Made by a program: the position numbers and the translations under genes
Assembly: GCA_030431715.1 (NCBI GenBank)
Contig: JAUIIO010000014.1
Span: 39,325-103,324, forward strand
DNA from: a bacterium
GTDB taxonomy: Bacteria > Bdellovibrionota_C > UBA2361 > RFPC01
Direction: 5' to 3'
DNA length: 64,000 bases
Shown here: positions 1-9,236 of the stretch, piece by piece
Numbering within the stretch: position 1 is the stretch's first letter
How the letters are laid out: the number at the start of each line of letters is the position of its first letter
The notes under the pieces: generated by a model
What the model saw: only the letters and a program-made list of their open reading frames with translations
Told to the model about the DNA's origin: nothing
The model's database searches: none

Positions 1-984
1 GCTATCCCAGTACGCGCCTTTAACCAGTCGCACCGCTATTGGCTTACCGCGTTTTTGAGCAAAGGAAAGAAGTTCTAAGAGTGTTTTTTCAGACTCTTTC
101 GCATAGGCCTGAAGAACGATTCCGGGGTAGGGGAAGTCTTTAAATTCATCAAGAGAAAATACATCTTGAAAAACTTTGTAAATGATCGGGTTATTCGCCG
201 TATCTTCGGCATCAACATAGATCATGGCGTTCTGTTCCTGAGCAGTGCGTACTACGTTTGAGAGGCGCTCTGTAAGTACTTTTACACTTCTATCGAAGTT
301 AAGAGGATTGCACTGTGAATAAAGAGCTGAGAGTTTGATAGAGACACATACCGGGCTAATCTCACCGGGATGACCTTCCATTATTGGAGCCGAGCATTTC
401 CAACCTGAGACTTCGCTGCCAAGCGAATTAAGCGCTTCAAGATAACGGTTCATATACTCTGAAGCTTCTTGCTCGCTAACGCAGTATTCTCCGAGAAGAT
501 CGACGGTGAAGGCAAGCTTGTTTTCTCTGATGGTCTTAAGCTTTGAAAGGGCTTTTTGCGCAGACTCACCTGCAATAAATTGTGATGCCATCTGACGCAC
601 GCCTTGGCGAACGGCGATAGAGGCAAAACGCGCTCGGATAGATTGGGGTGGGATGTTTACTCCCCAGGCAGCAATACTGTGAATGGTTTGTGCTACCTGG
701 CTCAGATACTCTTTGACGTGTCGTGCAATCGCGGAGCTTGTTTTAAGCGCAGGGAGAACGTCGACGAGGCGAAACATGTTGGCTTTGAGTTCGGGCTTGG
801 CCATAGACCATTCCATCACACGATCGCTCCAGAAGTTCGCGTGAAGAAATCCTGGCTTCTCCCGGTTCATGTGAGAGAAGATCTCCTTTCCAAAGGAGAT
901 AACCTTTTGCTCAAAAGCCTGCCCGGTTTCCCCGGAGAGTTTCTCTGAATCTGTCACCTTATTCACACCTAATATATCGACCAT
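1..984 (-). CDS. putA: Proline dehydrogenase domain of a PutA-like protein (partial, runs off the window)
   Basis: Only the N-terminal ~328 residues are visible; the gene continues past base 1. Reading the complement gives the proline dehydrogenase signature blocks in order: FRLVDVLP, FTVDLLGE, VSIKLSALYSQ and, at the window edge, RLVKGAYWD, which line the FAD-binding barrel. The enzyme oxidises proline to pyrroline-5-carboxylate. The long helical N-terminus before the barrel and the lack of any ending here fit a short-type bifunctional PutA, with the glutamate-semialdehyde dehydrogenase half outside the window, but a stand-alone dehydrogenase is not excluded. The start is uncertain: in-frame ATG codons lie at 1005, 993 and 984, GTG codons at 966 and 957, and an in-frame stop lies just upstream. 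The GTG at 957 has the best-spaced AGGT. It is divergent from the kinase gene. Confidence 0.87.
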   Translation of the reverse strand, partial: MVDILGVNKVTDSEKLSGETGQAFEQKVISFGKEIFSHMNREKPGFLHANFWSDRVMEWSMAKPELKANMFRLVDVLPALKTSSAIARHVKEYLSQVAQTIHSIAAWGVNIPPQSIRARFASIAVRQGVRQMASQFIAGESAQKALSKLKTIRENKLAFTVDLLGEYCVSEQEASEYMNRYLEALNSLGSEVSGWKCSAPIMEGHPGEISPVCVSIKLSALYSQCNPLNFDRSVKVLTERLSNVVRTAQEQNAMIYVDAEDTANNPIIYKVFQDVFSLDEFKDFPYPGIVLQAYAKESEKTLLELLSFAQKRGKPIAVRLVKGAYWDS

Positions 985-1153
985 AACCTTCATAAAACAT
1001 AACATTTTTTGCCACTTACAGAAATACTAGGAAAATTTCGCAAGCGATAAAGGAGTGGGGCAGGAGGATCGCCTAAATCTTTCCTAGGAGCTTTTCCAAG
1101 CTTTAAGCAATCTACTCAGGTTGACGATAGAGCAACAGGGGAGAATCATCCGT

Positions 1154-2575
1154 ATGTCCAGAGAAGTCACAGTAAATGCCATTGAAAATGGAGCTGTACT
1201 CGCAAACCGTTATCTTATCAGACGAGCGCTGGGCTTTGGCGGTATGGGAACGGTGTACCAAGCAACGGATCTCAATGAAGAGTATGATGTTGCTGTTAAG
1301 GTTCTTCACAGCTTCCTTCAAAACGATCGTCAATTTGTTGAAAGATTTCAACGCGAAGTAAAGATGCTCAGCAAAGTTTCGCACCCAAACGTTGTGCGAA
1401 TGCTTGATTGCGAAGAGGATCCGCCTCACCTTTTCTATACCATGGAGTATGCTCCGGGCATCACGCTTGATGAGCTTATTCAACAGGGGCCCGTATGTAT
1501 CGATCTTCTTCCTCGCATTTTGCTTGAGCTCAGTGAGGGGCTTCAGGCGATTCATGACCAAGGGATTGTTCACCGTGATATCAGACCAACTAACGTTATT
1601 CTTATGGATAACTACAGTTTAAAAATCATTGATTTTGGAATTGCGTGTACTCCGGACTCTCGACTCACCCAGAAAAATCTCAGAGTGGGTGCTGTGCAAT
1701 ACGTTGCTCCAGAGGTGTGGCTTGGTGAGCAACCGGGAGCGAAGTCCGATCTGTATTGTCTCGGGCTTACTGCTTATGAGCTCGCCACTGGTAAGATCCC
1801 TGTGGAGGAGACTGATCTTGAAGCATTGATGGAGTTTCACACACGAGGGGAGCTCCCATCTCTTGCAGAGCTTAAAGACGGAGTTCCTCCTTGGCTCAGT
1901 CATATGGTTTCAAGGCTTGTGATGAAAGATCCCGCCAAGCGCTTTCGTGATGCATCACAGGTTGCAAGATTTATCAGAAGAAATGATGAAGCGTGTCAGA
2001 CCATTCAATCCTTCTCCGGAGCAATGGCCTCTCACACGCACCGCGATGGGCAGAATATGATCTCTGTATTTAATCCGCTCTCACTTGTCGAACAAAAGGC
2101 TGATGCCCAGATTGATATCTTGAGGTTAAGTCTGAACTCCAGTCGTTTGCAGAAACCAAAGTCGGGTCGTCTCATTATGCCAGCAGCGGCAGAGAAGAAA
2201 CCGCCCAAACAGATTAAGATTGTTCTCCCCAACCACTCTCCGGTCATGTTTGAGTTAAAGCTCCCGTCTCTAGATTATCTCTTTTTAGGAGCGTTTCTCA
2301 TTTCGCTGAACATTTTTGATGGATATCTCACTCACGAAGGAGTATCAAGGCTCGGGATAGTTGCTGAGCGTAACGAGCTTCTAAAGAATCTTATGGCCAT
2401 GTACGGTGCTCGTACGGTGCTCGTAGGTGTAAAGTTCCTGGCGATCCTCGCAGTTGTGTTTCTTACCTATCTTGCCCACAAGAGTAAGTATATGCGAACC
2501 GTTGTTGCTATCCTTTCTTGTATCTACCTCGGTGCAGCTGTTGGGCCATGGATATACCTGCTTTACTGGCAGTAG
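1154..2575 (+). CDS. Membrane Ser/Thr protein kinase with C-terminal DUF5658-like region
   Basis: This 473-residue protein begins with a Hanks-type kinase domain (about residues 20-280): glycine loop GFGGMGTVYQA near residue 27, VAVK with the ATP lysine near 49, HRDIRPTN with the catalytic Asp near 142, and DFG near 160. All essential residues are present, although the usual Lys of HRDxKPxN is Arg. A linker of ~100 residues follows, then three or four hydrophobic segments containing FDGYLTHEG and a downstream ERNELLKNL, the pattern of the small membrane family DUF5658. The kinase would therefore be cytoplasmic and tethered at its C-terminus. I chose ATG 1154 because AGGGGAG lies 9 bases upstream; an in-frame TTG at 1121 is less likely. 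It converges on the AEC permease with a 12-base gap. Confidence 0.85.
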   Translation: MSREVTVNAIENGAVLANRYLIRRALGFGGMGTVYQATDLNEEYDVAVKVLHSFLQNDRQFVERFQREVKMLSKVSHPNVVRMLDCEEDPPHLFYTMEYAPGITLDELIQQGPVCIDLLPRILLELSEGLQAIHDQGIVHRDIRPTNVILMDNYSLKIIDFGIACTPDSRLTQKNLRVGAVQYVAPEVWLGEQPGAKSDLYCLGLTAYELATGKIPVEETDLEALMEFHTRGELPSLAELKDGVPPWLSHMVSRLVMKDPAKRFRDASQVARFIRRNDEACQTIQSFSGAMASHTHRDGQNMISVFNPLSLVEQKADAQIDILRLSLNSSRLQKPKSGRLIMPAAAEKKPPKQIKIVLPNHSPVMFELKLPSLDYLFLGAFLISLNIFDGYLTHEGVSRLGIVAERNELLKNLMAMYGARTVLVGVKFLAILAVVFLTYLAHKSKYMRTVVAILSCIYLGAAVGPWIYLLYWQ

Positions 2576-2587
2576 TATCTTTTCATC

Positions 2588-3535
2588 TTATATTCTCACA
2601 AATTGGAGCCATGTGATTCCAAGGCTTAGGGTGAGCAACGAGAATATGGTGCTCATTACGATTATTTTCCCCGCGAGCGCGCTATTAGCGGTCATCGCGT
2701 CGGCAAAGCTAAACGTCACTACGGCCGATGGGCAGGCAAAGAGAATGAAGAGCGACATACGCCAAGAATCGCTCAGATCCCATGAGAAAGCGAGTGCAAG
2801 GCCAACAAGTGGTGCGAGGATGAGTTTGAAGGTAACTGCTATAAGAGCATCGCGAGAACAAAGCTCCCTTAGAGGATACCGAAGGCTCGCCCCAATTCCA
2901 AGAAGTGCGAGAGGGAGTGTCAGAGAGGAGAGGTAGTGTCCTGTGTCTAATGCAAATTCAGGAAGCTTGAAAGAAAAGTACATACAGGGAATTGCTGCGT
3001 AGCAAGCTATGATAAGGGGATTTAGAAGAATTTGTTTGAGAATTCGCAGAGGATGCAGATGGGCGTTGCTCGCGAATGTGACAGCAATAACTCCTAGAGC
3101 ATTGTAGATAGGAGTAATCATAGCAAGGATGAGCGCTCCATACGTCAACCCTTCTGAGCCAAGAAGTTTGTCGAGCACAGCAAGGCCAATAACTCCAAAG
3201 TTACTCCTAAAAGATCCGTGCACGATAACTCCAACGTCTTTCTTGCTGTGAGCAACGAGTTTCCCGATCAACCATGAAACAAGGAAGAGGATTGTTATCC
3301 CTATGTAGATAATTGCGAACACGGAGTAATAAGGAAGGTCCTCCATTTTTGAAGTAACAAAGTGAGTAAAAAGGAGTACAGGTAGGGTAATCTTAAATAC
3401 AAGCTGAGAAGAAGTGGTTACAAATTGTTGGTCAAGAAGTCCAATTTGGTAAAGGAGTTTCCCGAGGAAGATAATAATAAAGATCGGCGCGATAATCTCG
3501 AGTGTTGTGAGGAGTTGAGGTATGAAAGTAGACAT
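2588..3535 (-). CDS. AEC-family permease (auxin efflux carrier type)
   Basis: A 315-residue polytopic protein with about ten hydrophobic segments split into two halves by a short polar stretch, the architecture of the auxin efflux carrier (AEC) family. Supporting blocks are the N-terminal FIIIFLGKLLYQIGLL, the repeated FRSNFGVIGLAVL after the first bundle, and a Gly-rich segment LALLGIGASLRYPLR in the second half. Bacterial relatives export or import small carboxylates or related metabolites; the substrate cannot be read from sequence. It lies 68 bases downstream of the biotin-carboxylase gene on the same strand, so it may be cotranscribed with the carboxylase pair and move a related acid, but that is inference. 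No clear Shine-Dalgarno sequence precedes ATG 3535. Confidence 0.82.
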   Translation of the reverse strand: MSTFIPQLLTTLEIIAPIFIIIFLGKLLYQIGLLDQQFVTTSSQLVFKITLPVLLFTHFVTSKMEDLPYYSVFAIIYIGITILFLVSWLIGKLVAHSKKDVGVIVHGSFRSNFGVIGLAVLDKLLGSEGLTYGALILAMITPIYNALGVIAVTFASNAHLHPLRILKQILLNPLIIACYAAIPCMYFSFKLPEFALDTGHYLSSLTLPLALLGIGASLRYPLRELCSRDALIAVTFKLILAPLVGLALAFSWDLSDSWRMSLFILFACPSAVVTFSFADAMTANSALAGKIIVMSTIFSLLTLSLGITWLQFVRI

Positions 3536-3603
3536 AGATAGTAGTATTGTTAAAATTTTCTTTTGAAGCTACCCCTGACAACTCCCTCGAAACGGGAAGT
3601 TGG

Positions 3604-5574
3604 TTAAGAGAATTGAATAAGCTCGGTTTCTGACTCAACCACTTCGCCTTCCTTCACGCTTACGGTCTCGATTTTCGCATTGCGTTCTGCATGTATCGGA
3701 TGTTCCATTTTCATTGACTCCATAGTGAGGAGGAGATCTCCAAGGGCAACCGTGTCTCCCGGTGATACATTGATGGTGAGAATTTTTCCAGGTAGTGGGC
3801 TTTTCAAGCACATCGCTTGCGAGTCTGATGAAGTGGCGCTCGCACGTGTGCCAGACTTTTCGTAGCGAATGAGGTGTTCGCGACCATGAAGAGAGAGCCA
3901 CAGCTGTTTTTCTCCTGTGTCAGTAGCAAAAAATGAAAGGATTCGCTCACCGCAAGTAGTCTGTAAGTAGTCGCCAAATTCTACCGTGTTCGTGAAGGTG
4001 TACTCTTTGGTGTCCTGCTCTGATTCTACTCGGACGTGGCAGTCTCTGTTCTGAGTTACATAAGATAAGATTGCAGTGTAGTTTTTTGTGGCAAGCTCGA
4101 GTTCCCTAGTTTTATAGCCTCGTCCTGCGAGTCGAAATCCTAGCGTAACGTCCCCAGTGAGTTTTTCATCCGGCAGGTGGAGTGAAAGCATCGCGAGAGC
4201 TATGATCTGGTAAGGATCATGTATAAAACTGCTCTTGTATTTGTCCTCACCAGCAGTTGTCGTGTGGTGAGTGGTATTCTCAAAGGGCTCAGATTTTAAC
4301 AATTTAAGTAGATAAGAGCGATTGGTTTTTATTCCAGCAATGTGTGAATTTTCAAGAGCATAGATAGTGTTTTTAATAGCCGCGCTGCGGTCCTCTCCTG
4401 AGACAATGAGCTTGGCCAGCAGGGAGTCGTAGTAGTGACTCACACTTTTCCCCTGTTCGTAGCCAGTGTCGAGGCGGATAAAATCTGATTGGGGGAACTG
4501 AAATGCGAGAAGTCGCCCAGTTGAAGCAACAAAGTTGTCTTCAGGGGATTCAGAGCAGATGCGGGCCTCGATGAAGTGCTTTTCTTGCGGAACCGGTGTC
4601 GTCCCACCTGTAAGGTTCGCCAGAGATTTCCCCTGAGCAATGCCAATCTGAAACTCCACGAGATCAATTCCAAAGAGGTCTTCTGTGATGGGATGCTCGA
4701 CTTGAAGTCGGCTGTTAATTTCAAGGAAGTAGAAGTCTTCTTTTTCGGTGACGAGAAATTCAACCGTTCCAGCATTGGTATAGTTCGTAACTTCTGCCGC
4801 TTTAAGAGCAGCTTCGTGAATTTTCTTTCTCGTCTCCTCGCGAAGGGCCGGAGCCGGGGCCTCCTCAATAACTTTTTGATGGTTTCGTTGAAGGGTGCAG
4901 TCTCGTTCTGCAAGGGCGAGTGCGTCGCCATTTTGATCGCATATGATCTGTACCTCAATGTGTCGGGCATTTGAAATGTAGGGTTCGAGAAAGAGCGTAT
5001 CGTCGTTAAAAAATGCCATTGCTTCTCTTGCGGCGCTCTCCATGGCTGTGTCGAGTTCCTGTTCCCCAGAGACAATACGCATGCCACGCCCACCACCACC
5101 GGCAGCAGCTTTTACAAGAAGCGGGAATCCATATTCGTCGATAAATTTTTTAATATTGCTCTTCTTTTTGAGAGGGAGAGACTTGAGAAGTGGTACACCT
5201 GCTTCCTCTACAGCGCGTTTGCTCTCAACTTTGCTTCCTGCGAGTGCAATAGTTTCTGGTGATGGGCCGATAAAGCTCAGTCCAGCGTCTATAACGGCTT
5301 TGGCAAATTCAGCATTCTCGGAAAGAAAGCCATATCCTGGATGGATCATAGTCGCTTTGCTTACCTCGGCGACGTGCAGGATTTTGTCGATACATAAATA
5401 GGAATCCTTACTTTCTCCGCCACCAATAAGATATGATTCTGTGCAGGCAAAGCGGTGTAGTGCATTTCGGTCAGCTGATGAATAGACGGCAACGGTAGGA
5501 ATACCGAGACGTGAAGCAGTTCTTGCTATGCGACAGGCTATCTCGCCGCGATTGGCGATAAGAATCTTATCCAT
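3604..5574 (-). CDS. mccA: Acyl-CoA carboxylase biotin-carboxylase/BCCP subunit (methylcrotonoyl-CoA carboxylase alpha type)
   Basis: The protein (about 656 residues) has the biotin-carboxylase N-terminus KILIANRGEIACRIART, a glycine-rich ATP-grasp loop KAAAGGGGRGMR, the active-site block FLEINSRLQVEHPITE, and a C-terminal biotinyl domain with MESMKMEH, whose central Lys would carry biotin. This is the one-chain alpha-subunit layout of methylcrotonoyl-, propionyl- and geranyl-CoA carboxylases. It carboxylates biotin with ATP and bicarbonate and passes CO2 to the beta subunit encoded directly upstream. The match of the beta subunit to MccB makes 3-methylcrotonoyl-CoA (leucine degradation) the likeliest substrate; other acyl-CoAs are possible. 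The start may be ATG 5580 or 5574; 5574 places KILIANRG at the usual distance. The gap to the upstream gene is about 20 bases, so the two form an operon. Confidence 0.92.
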   Translation of the reverse strand: MDKILIANRGEIACRIARTASRLGIPTVAVYSSADRNALHRFACTESYLIGGGESKDSYLCIDKILHVAEVSKATMIHPGYGFLSENAEFAKAVIDAGLSFIGPSPETIALAGSKVESKRAVEEAGVPLLKSLPLKKKSNIKKFIDEYGFPLLVKAAAGGGGRGMRIVSGEQELDTAMESAAREAMAFFNDDTLFLEPYISNARHIEVQIICDQNGDALALAERDCTLQRNHQKVIEEAPAPALREETRKKIHEAALKAAEVTNYTNAGTVEFLVTEKEDFYFLEINSRLQVEHPITEDLFGIDLVEFQIGIAQGKSLANLTGGTTPVPQEKHFIEARICSESPEDNFVASTGRLLAFQFPQSDFIRLDTGYEQGKSVSHYYDSLLAKLIVSGEDRSAAIKNTIYALENSHIAGIKTNRSYLLKLLKSEPFENTTHHTTTAGEDKYKSSFIHDPYQIIALAMLSLHLPDEKLTGDVTLGFRLAGRGYKTRELELATKNYTAILSYVTQNRDCHVRVESEQDTKEYTFTNTVEFGDYLQTTCGERILSFFATDTGEKQLWLSLHGREHLIRYEKSGTRASATSSDSQAMCLKSPLPGKILTINVSPGDTVALGDLLLTMESMKMEHPIHAERNAKIETVSVKEGEVVESETELIQFS

Positions 5575-5600
5575 GAACAAACAGTCTCTTCTTCATACGG

Positions 5601-7214
5601 CTACATTCGAAATACGCCATAGGATACCTCTTCGGCTAAAGGAGCACAGGCAGACATCGCGAGTGAAAGGCTGATGACAGTCCTTGTATGTACCGGATCG
5701 ATGATGCCATCATCCCAGAGACGAGCAGTTGCGTAGAAGGCGTGTGATTGGGATTCGAATGATTCACGAATCTCGTCGCCGTAAGCGGTCTTTTCCTTGG
5801 CAGACCATTTTTTCTTTTTTGCTTTATAGGAATCTTCACGTACTTGGGTAAGAACAGTACTGGCTTGCTCGGCTCCCATTACAGCTATCTTTGATCCAGG
5901 CCAAGAGAAGAGGACACGCGGATCGTATGCTCTTCCACACATTCCATAGTTCCCTGCGCCAAATGACCCACCGAGAATAAAAGTAATTTTAGGAACCCTT
6001 GCACAGGAGACTGCATTAACGAGTTTGGCCCCATCTTTGGCGATGCCGCCGTGCTCGTACTCCTTTCCGACCATAAAACCCACTACATTCTGTAAGAAGA
6101 GGAGCGGAATTCCTCGTTTGTCACACAGCTGAATAAAATGTGCCCCTTTGAGAGCGCTCTCTGAGAAGAGTATTCCATCATTGGCAAGAATTCCGACCAG
6201 ACGACCATCTATTCGCGCGAACCCACAGATAAGAGTCTTCCCGTACTCTTTCTTAAACTCATCAAAGCGGCTTCCATCGAATAGCCGCGCCATGATCTCT
6301 CGTATTGGAAAGTACTTTTTGGAGTCGGGTGGGATTAGGCTGTAAATATCTTCGGCTGGATAGAGCGGATCTCGTGGCTCAGCAATGTCGTAGTGGGTAA
6401 GTTCACGAGCTCCGAGGTGTGCGACTATCTCTCTCGCCTGTCGTAGAGCTTCGTGCTCGTTGTCAGCCAGATGATCAGCAACACCACTGATTTTACAATG
6501 AACGTCAGCACCGCCAAGCTCTTCAGCCGTAATCTCTTGACCAGTTGCAGCTTTTACAAGAGGTGGGCCACCAAGAAAGATAGTCGCTTGCTCACGCACC
6601 ATGATGGTTTGATCGCTCATCGCAGGAACGTAAGCACCTCCGGCGGTGCATGAACCGAGTACAACAGCTATCTGCGGTATGCCGAGAGCGCTCATCCTTG
6701 CTTGATTAAAAAAGATACGCCCAAAATGCTCTTTGTCAGGAAATACTTCATCCTGAAGAGGAAGGTATGCTCCACCGGAATCGACGAGGTATATACAAGG
6801 GAGATGATTCGTGAGTGCGATTTCCTGAGCGCGTAGGTGTTTTTTAACGGTAAGAGGATAGTAGGTGCCCCCTTTGACCGTGGCATCGTTTGCGATGATC
6901 ACGCACTGTTTTCCACTTACGACTCCAATGCCGGTAACGATCCCAGCTCCGGGTCTTACTCCCTCGTAGAGGTTGAGCCCGGCCAGAGGAGCGATCTCGA
7001 GAAAGGGGGCTCCATCATCTAAAAGTTGCTCAATCCGATCGCGGACAAAGAGCTTTCCTCTTTCCAGATGGCGCTTAATCGATGGTTCTGCTCGGTCCGG
7101 CGCGAATGCCTGATCAAAAGTAGGTTGGTACGATTCCAGAAGTTCCCGATATGCCTCCTTATTCTTCTGGTGCTCTGCGGTATCTGGATTGATTGGGGTG
7201 CCTAATATTCCCAT
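5601..7214 (-). CDS. mccB: Acyl-CoA carboxylase carboxyltransferase subunit (methylcrotonoyl-CoA carboxylase beta)
   Basis: A 537-residue carboxyltransferase with two crotonase-fold halves. The N-half has [22 protein letters not shown] preceding the acyl-CoA region, then [12 protein letters not shown] and [16 protein letters not shown], whose GGAY oxyanion blocks are typical of MccB. The C-half carries [34 protein letters not shown] and GAEQASTVL. Length and motif order match methylcrotonoyl-CoA carboxylase beta more closely than PccB, which is usually slightly shorter and lacks these exact blocks. It transfers CO2 from carboxybiotin to the enoyl-CoA. First gene of the pair with the biotin subunit; no acyl-CoA dehydrogenase, enoyl-CoA hydratase or HMG-CoA lyase lies next to it, so the rest of leucine breakdown must be encoded elsewhere. 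No obvious Shine-Dalgarno sequence precedes ATG 7214. Confidence 0.93.
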   Translation of the reverse strand: MGILGTPINPDTAEHQKNKEAYRELLESYQPTFDQAFAPDRAEPSIKRHLERGKLFVRDRIEQLLDDGAPFLEIAPLAGLNLYEGVRPGAGIVTGIGVVSGKQCVIIANDATVKGGTYYPLTVKKHLRAQEIALTNHLPCIYLVDSGGAYLPLQDEVFPDKEHFGRIFFNQARMSALGIPQIAVVLGSCTAGGAYVPAMSDQTIMVREQATIFLGGPPLVKAATGQEITAEELGGADVHCKISGVADHLADNEHEALRQAREIVAHLGARELTHYDIAEPRDPLYPAEDIYSLIPPDSKKYFPIREIMARLFDGSRFDEFKKEYGKTLICGFARIDGRLVGILANDGILFSESALKGAHFIQLCDKRGIPLLFLQNVVGFMVGKEYEHGGIAKDGAKLVNAVSCARVPKITFILGGSFGAGNYGMCGRAYDPRVLFSWPGSKIAVMGAEQASTVLTQVREDSYKAKKKKWSAKEKTAYGDEIRESFESQSHAFYATARLWDDGIIDPVHTRTVISLSLAMSACAPLAEEVSYGVFRM

Positions 7215-7483
7215 GGCTAAGCACTATAGTAGTACTGCTACAAATCGGCAATGTAGAAGATTGTGAGCCGCCTCGGGTGAATGGCTATTCTGTTTATGAG
7301 GATACTCTCGATTTTGAGCACCCCTTTTTAACGTGTCCCATCTGAACTCCTGTTAAGCAGTTGGTTTTGATTTGCGCCACACGGTTTGTATCCACTATTT
7401 TTTTAGGTTTTCCCCGGTTTCCCATTAGCGCGTAGCTGTAGCTCGTATTGTCGAGCAGTTTAAATCTGTCAGGGAGGTTCGTG

Positions 7484-8554
7484 ATGCTATTTGTTCAGGG
7501 GGATAATGTGAAAGAAACAGATTCAGAAGATGGCTTGCAAGCGCTGGCCTTTCTTAAAGAGAGAAACGCATCTTTGTCTCGGATGGGGGCAGATGTTGAG
7601 GTTACCGTTGATATTAAACCGACAGTACCAGTATACGAACTCTTAACCGATGCGTGCTCTTACCTTAGTAGATTTCTTCTCGACCATATGCGCGGGAAGG
7701 GAGAGTTGGGATTCTTAGCGGAAACCGTTGAGCCGATTAAGCTTGATAGCCTACGCCAATTTCTTGATACCTATAGTGAACGTTTAAGAATATTTGTTGA
7801 TGAGGAAGGACGTAAGAGAGCTTCAACTATCGCCTCATTTCAAGCTTTAAATATCATTGAATCCTATTCGTCGTGGTTAAAAACGACAGAACCACAAAAC
7901 GAAGTTGACGCGAGCCATAGGGATGGTTTTTTGCGAAGTTTGATCCAATTAAGAGCTGAGCTCTTTGAGGTGGCCTATACGTATGAGTCAAAAGTTGTGA
8001 AGAGTAAAATTGAGCAAGAGCTTAGCCATTTTGAGGTGCCGCAAGATCCGCTCCTGTTACGCGAATCTCACCGATTTCCAGCCGGAAGCCTGATCGCAAG
8101 AACGCGAAACAGGGGAGAGCAGCTTCGAGCTCAAGGTGAGTTGTTACGGATTGAGCAAGAACTTTGTGGTGTGCTTACAGCGATGGAAGTCCTCCTTGAC
8201 GATTTAAAGAACTCTACAGCACCTCAATTTGGATTTGTTATAGATTCTGCTGAACAAGAGGTGCAGAGTCATGATCTGGTTCTAAGCTTGTTTCAGGCAA
8301 GTAAAGGCCTTGGGCGGATGTTTCTTGATTTGCAGCAGGGGACAGGCGTTGATCTTGCGTTACGACTCCACATACAGAATACGCTGACACTCACCGATGC
8401 ACTCTTGTCGCACGTTCTACAGAGCGGATACGAAAACGAGATTGCGTCGTCAGGAATAAGCGAAATGACAAGGTATATTGGATCTGCGCGCTATGCACTT
8501 GAGGAGATACTAGAACAGGTACGGGTGTATAGTGAAGACACCTCTCAGGCGTAA
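7484..8554 (+). CDS. Protein of unknown function, mostly helical
   Basis: I do not recognise this 356-residue protein. It has no signal peptide or membrane segment, is rich in Leu, Glu and Ser, and looks almost entirely alpha-helical, with a charged heptad-like region around EQLRAQGELLRIEQELCG and a helical C-terminal third. A feature around residues 30-60 (VEVTVDIKPTVPVYELLTDAC) may be a short beta segment. ATG 7484 is preceded by AGGGAGG at an ideal spacing; GTG 7481 and TTG 7448 in the same frame are less convincing. It stands alone on the plus strand, divergent from the carboxylase operon, with 269 bases of upstream DNA in which I see no definite promoter. Its 3' end overlaps the convergent phosphopantetheinyl transferase gene by 10 bases. 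The strong ribosome site and long open frame support a real gene. Confidence 0.8.
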   Translation: MLFVQGDNVKETDSEDGLQALAFLKERNASLSRMGADVEVTVDIKPTVPVYELLTDACSYLSRFLLDHMRGKGELGFLAETVEPIKLDSLRQFLDTYSERLRIFVDEEGRKRASTIASFQALNIIESYSSWLKTTEPQNEVDASHRDGFLRSLIQLRAELFEVAYTYESKVVKSKIEQELSHFEVPQDPLLLRESHRFPAGSLIARTRNRGEQLRAQGELLRIEQELCGVLTAMEVLLDDLKNSTAPQFGFVIDSAEQEVQSHDLVLSLFQASKGLGRMFLDLQQGTGVDLALRLHIQNTLTLTDALLSHVLQSGYENEIASSGISEMTRYIGSARYALEEILEQVRVYSEDTSQA

Positions 8555-9189
8555 ACTAGAGCACCAAAGGTGTTCTCTTGCCTTACCATGTGTACGTCGA
8601 GTGAGCAAAGAGCAGGATCTATTCCATTGAGCAGAATCGTTGATTGAAACTTGCTCTCACCGTCGAGCCAGCTAAGCTCCGCAGCTTGAAAGCCAAAGGG
8701 CTTTTCATAATGCGGGTAGATGGCTTTAAAGAGCGCTTCTTTTGCACAGAACACTTGAATAGTCCGCTCTCTTTTTTTTTCTGGATCGCTGTGTATCCAA
8801 AGGTATTCATCCTCGGTCGCTATCCGCCTTGAAACATCAATCCCAGGATTTTCTTGATAGGTTTCTACATCGATCCCAAGTGTAAGATAGTCGGAAGCTT
8901 TTGCTACCACAGCGCAGGCAGTGTTTTCGGTGTGAGTGATTGAGCCGACAAGACCATCGGGCCAGATCGGATATCTTTCAACATCTCGACCAACAGGAGC
9001 TGAGGCGCCAGTGAGTTTTAACTGAGCTTGTCTTGCCGCTGCTCGACCGGCAATAAAGGCGTTTTTTCGACCATCGTGGGAAAACGCACTGGAAAGTTGG
9101 CGTTCCTCAATATGTAAGTCCCCGATGTTCACATCATCTAAATGAGCGCAGTGAAAAGCTATATTGTCTGGCACTATTGCAGAAAACAT
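8545..9189 (-). CDS. 4'-phosphopantetheinyl transferase (EntD/Sfp superfamily)
   Basis: At 214 residues this has the size of the Sfp/EntD family, which moves the phosphopantetheine arm of CoA onto a carrier-protein serine. Diagnostic blocks are RAAARQA with an upstream FIAGR, GSITHTENTACAVVA, the Mg-binding LGIDVE, and the C-terminal FCAKEALFKAIYP containing the KEA(x)FKA signature. The presence of ERYPIWPDG before the GSITHT block is characteristic of EntD-type enzymes. No polyketide, peptide-synthetase or acyl-carrier gene is nearby, so the target protein is unknown; it may serve a distant megasynthase or act as the cell's AcpS substitute. It is divergent from map with only 47 bases between the starts. 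Confidence 0.9.
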   Translation of the reverse strand: MFSAIVPDNIAFHCAHLDDVNIGDLHIEERQLSSAFSHDGRKNAFIAGRAAARQAQLKLTGASAPVGRDVERYPIWPDGLVGSITHTENTACAVVAKASDYLTLGIDVETYQENPGIDVSRRIATEDEYLWIHSDPEKKRERTIQVFCAKEALFKAIYPHYEKPFGFQAAELSWLDGESKFQSTILLNGIDPALCSLDVHMVRQENTFGALVYA

Positions 9190-9236
9190 GTGAACTCTAT
9201 ACCCTGTTCGTTGCTAATATAGTATAACACATTTTT

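Noticed and set aside
604..948. Plus-strand frame opposite the partial putA gene
   Set aside because: The minus strand encodes clear proline-dehydrogenase motifs across the same bases.
4440..5099. 219-residue frame inside mccA on the same strand
   Set aside because: It is another frame of the biotin-carboxylase gene, with no motif or ribosome site; a shadow.
7215..7483. Promoter candidates between the divergent carboxylase and unknown genes
   Set aside because: Several TTG- and TAT-like hexamers exist but none with convincing spacing; I do not list them as features.
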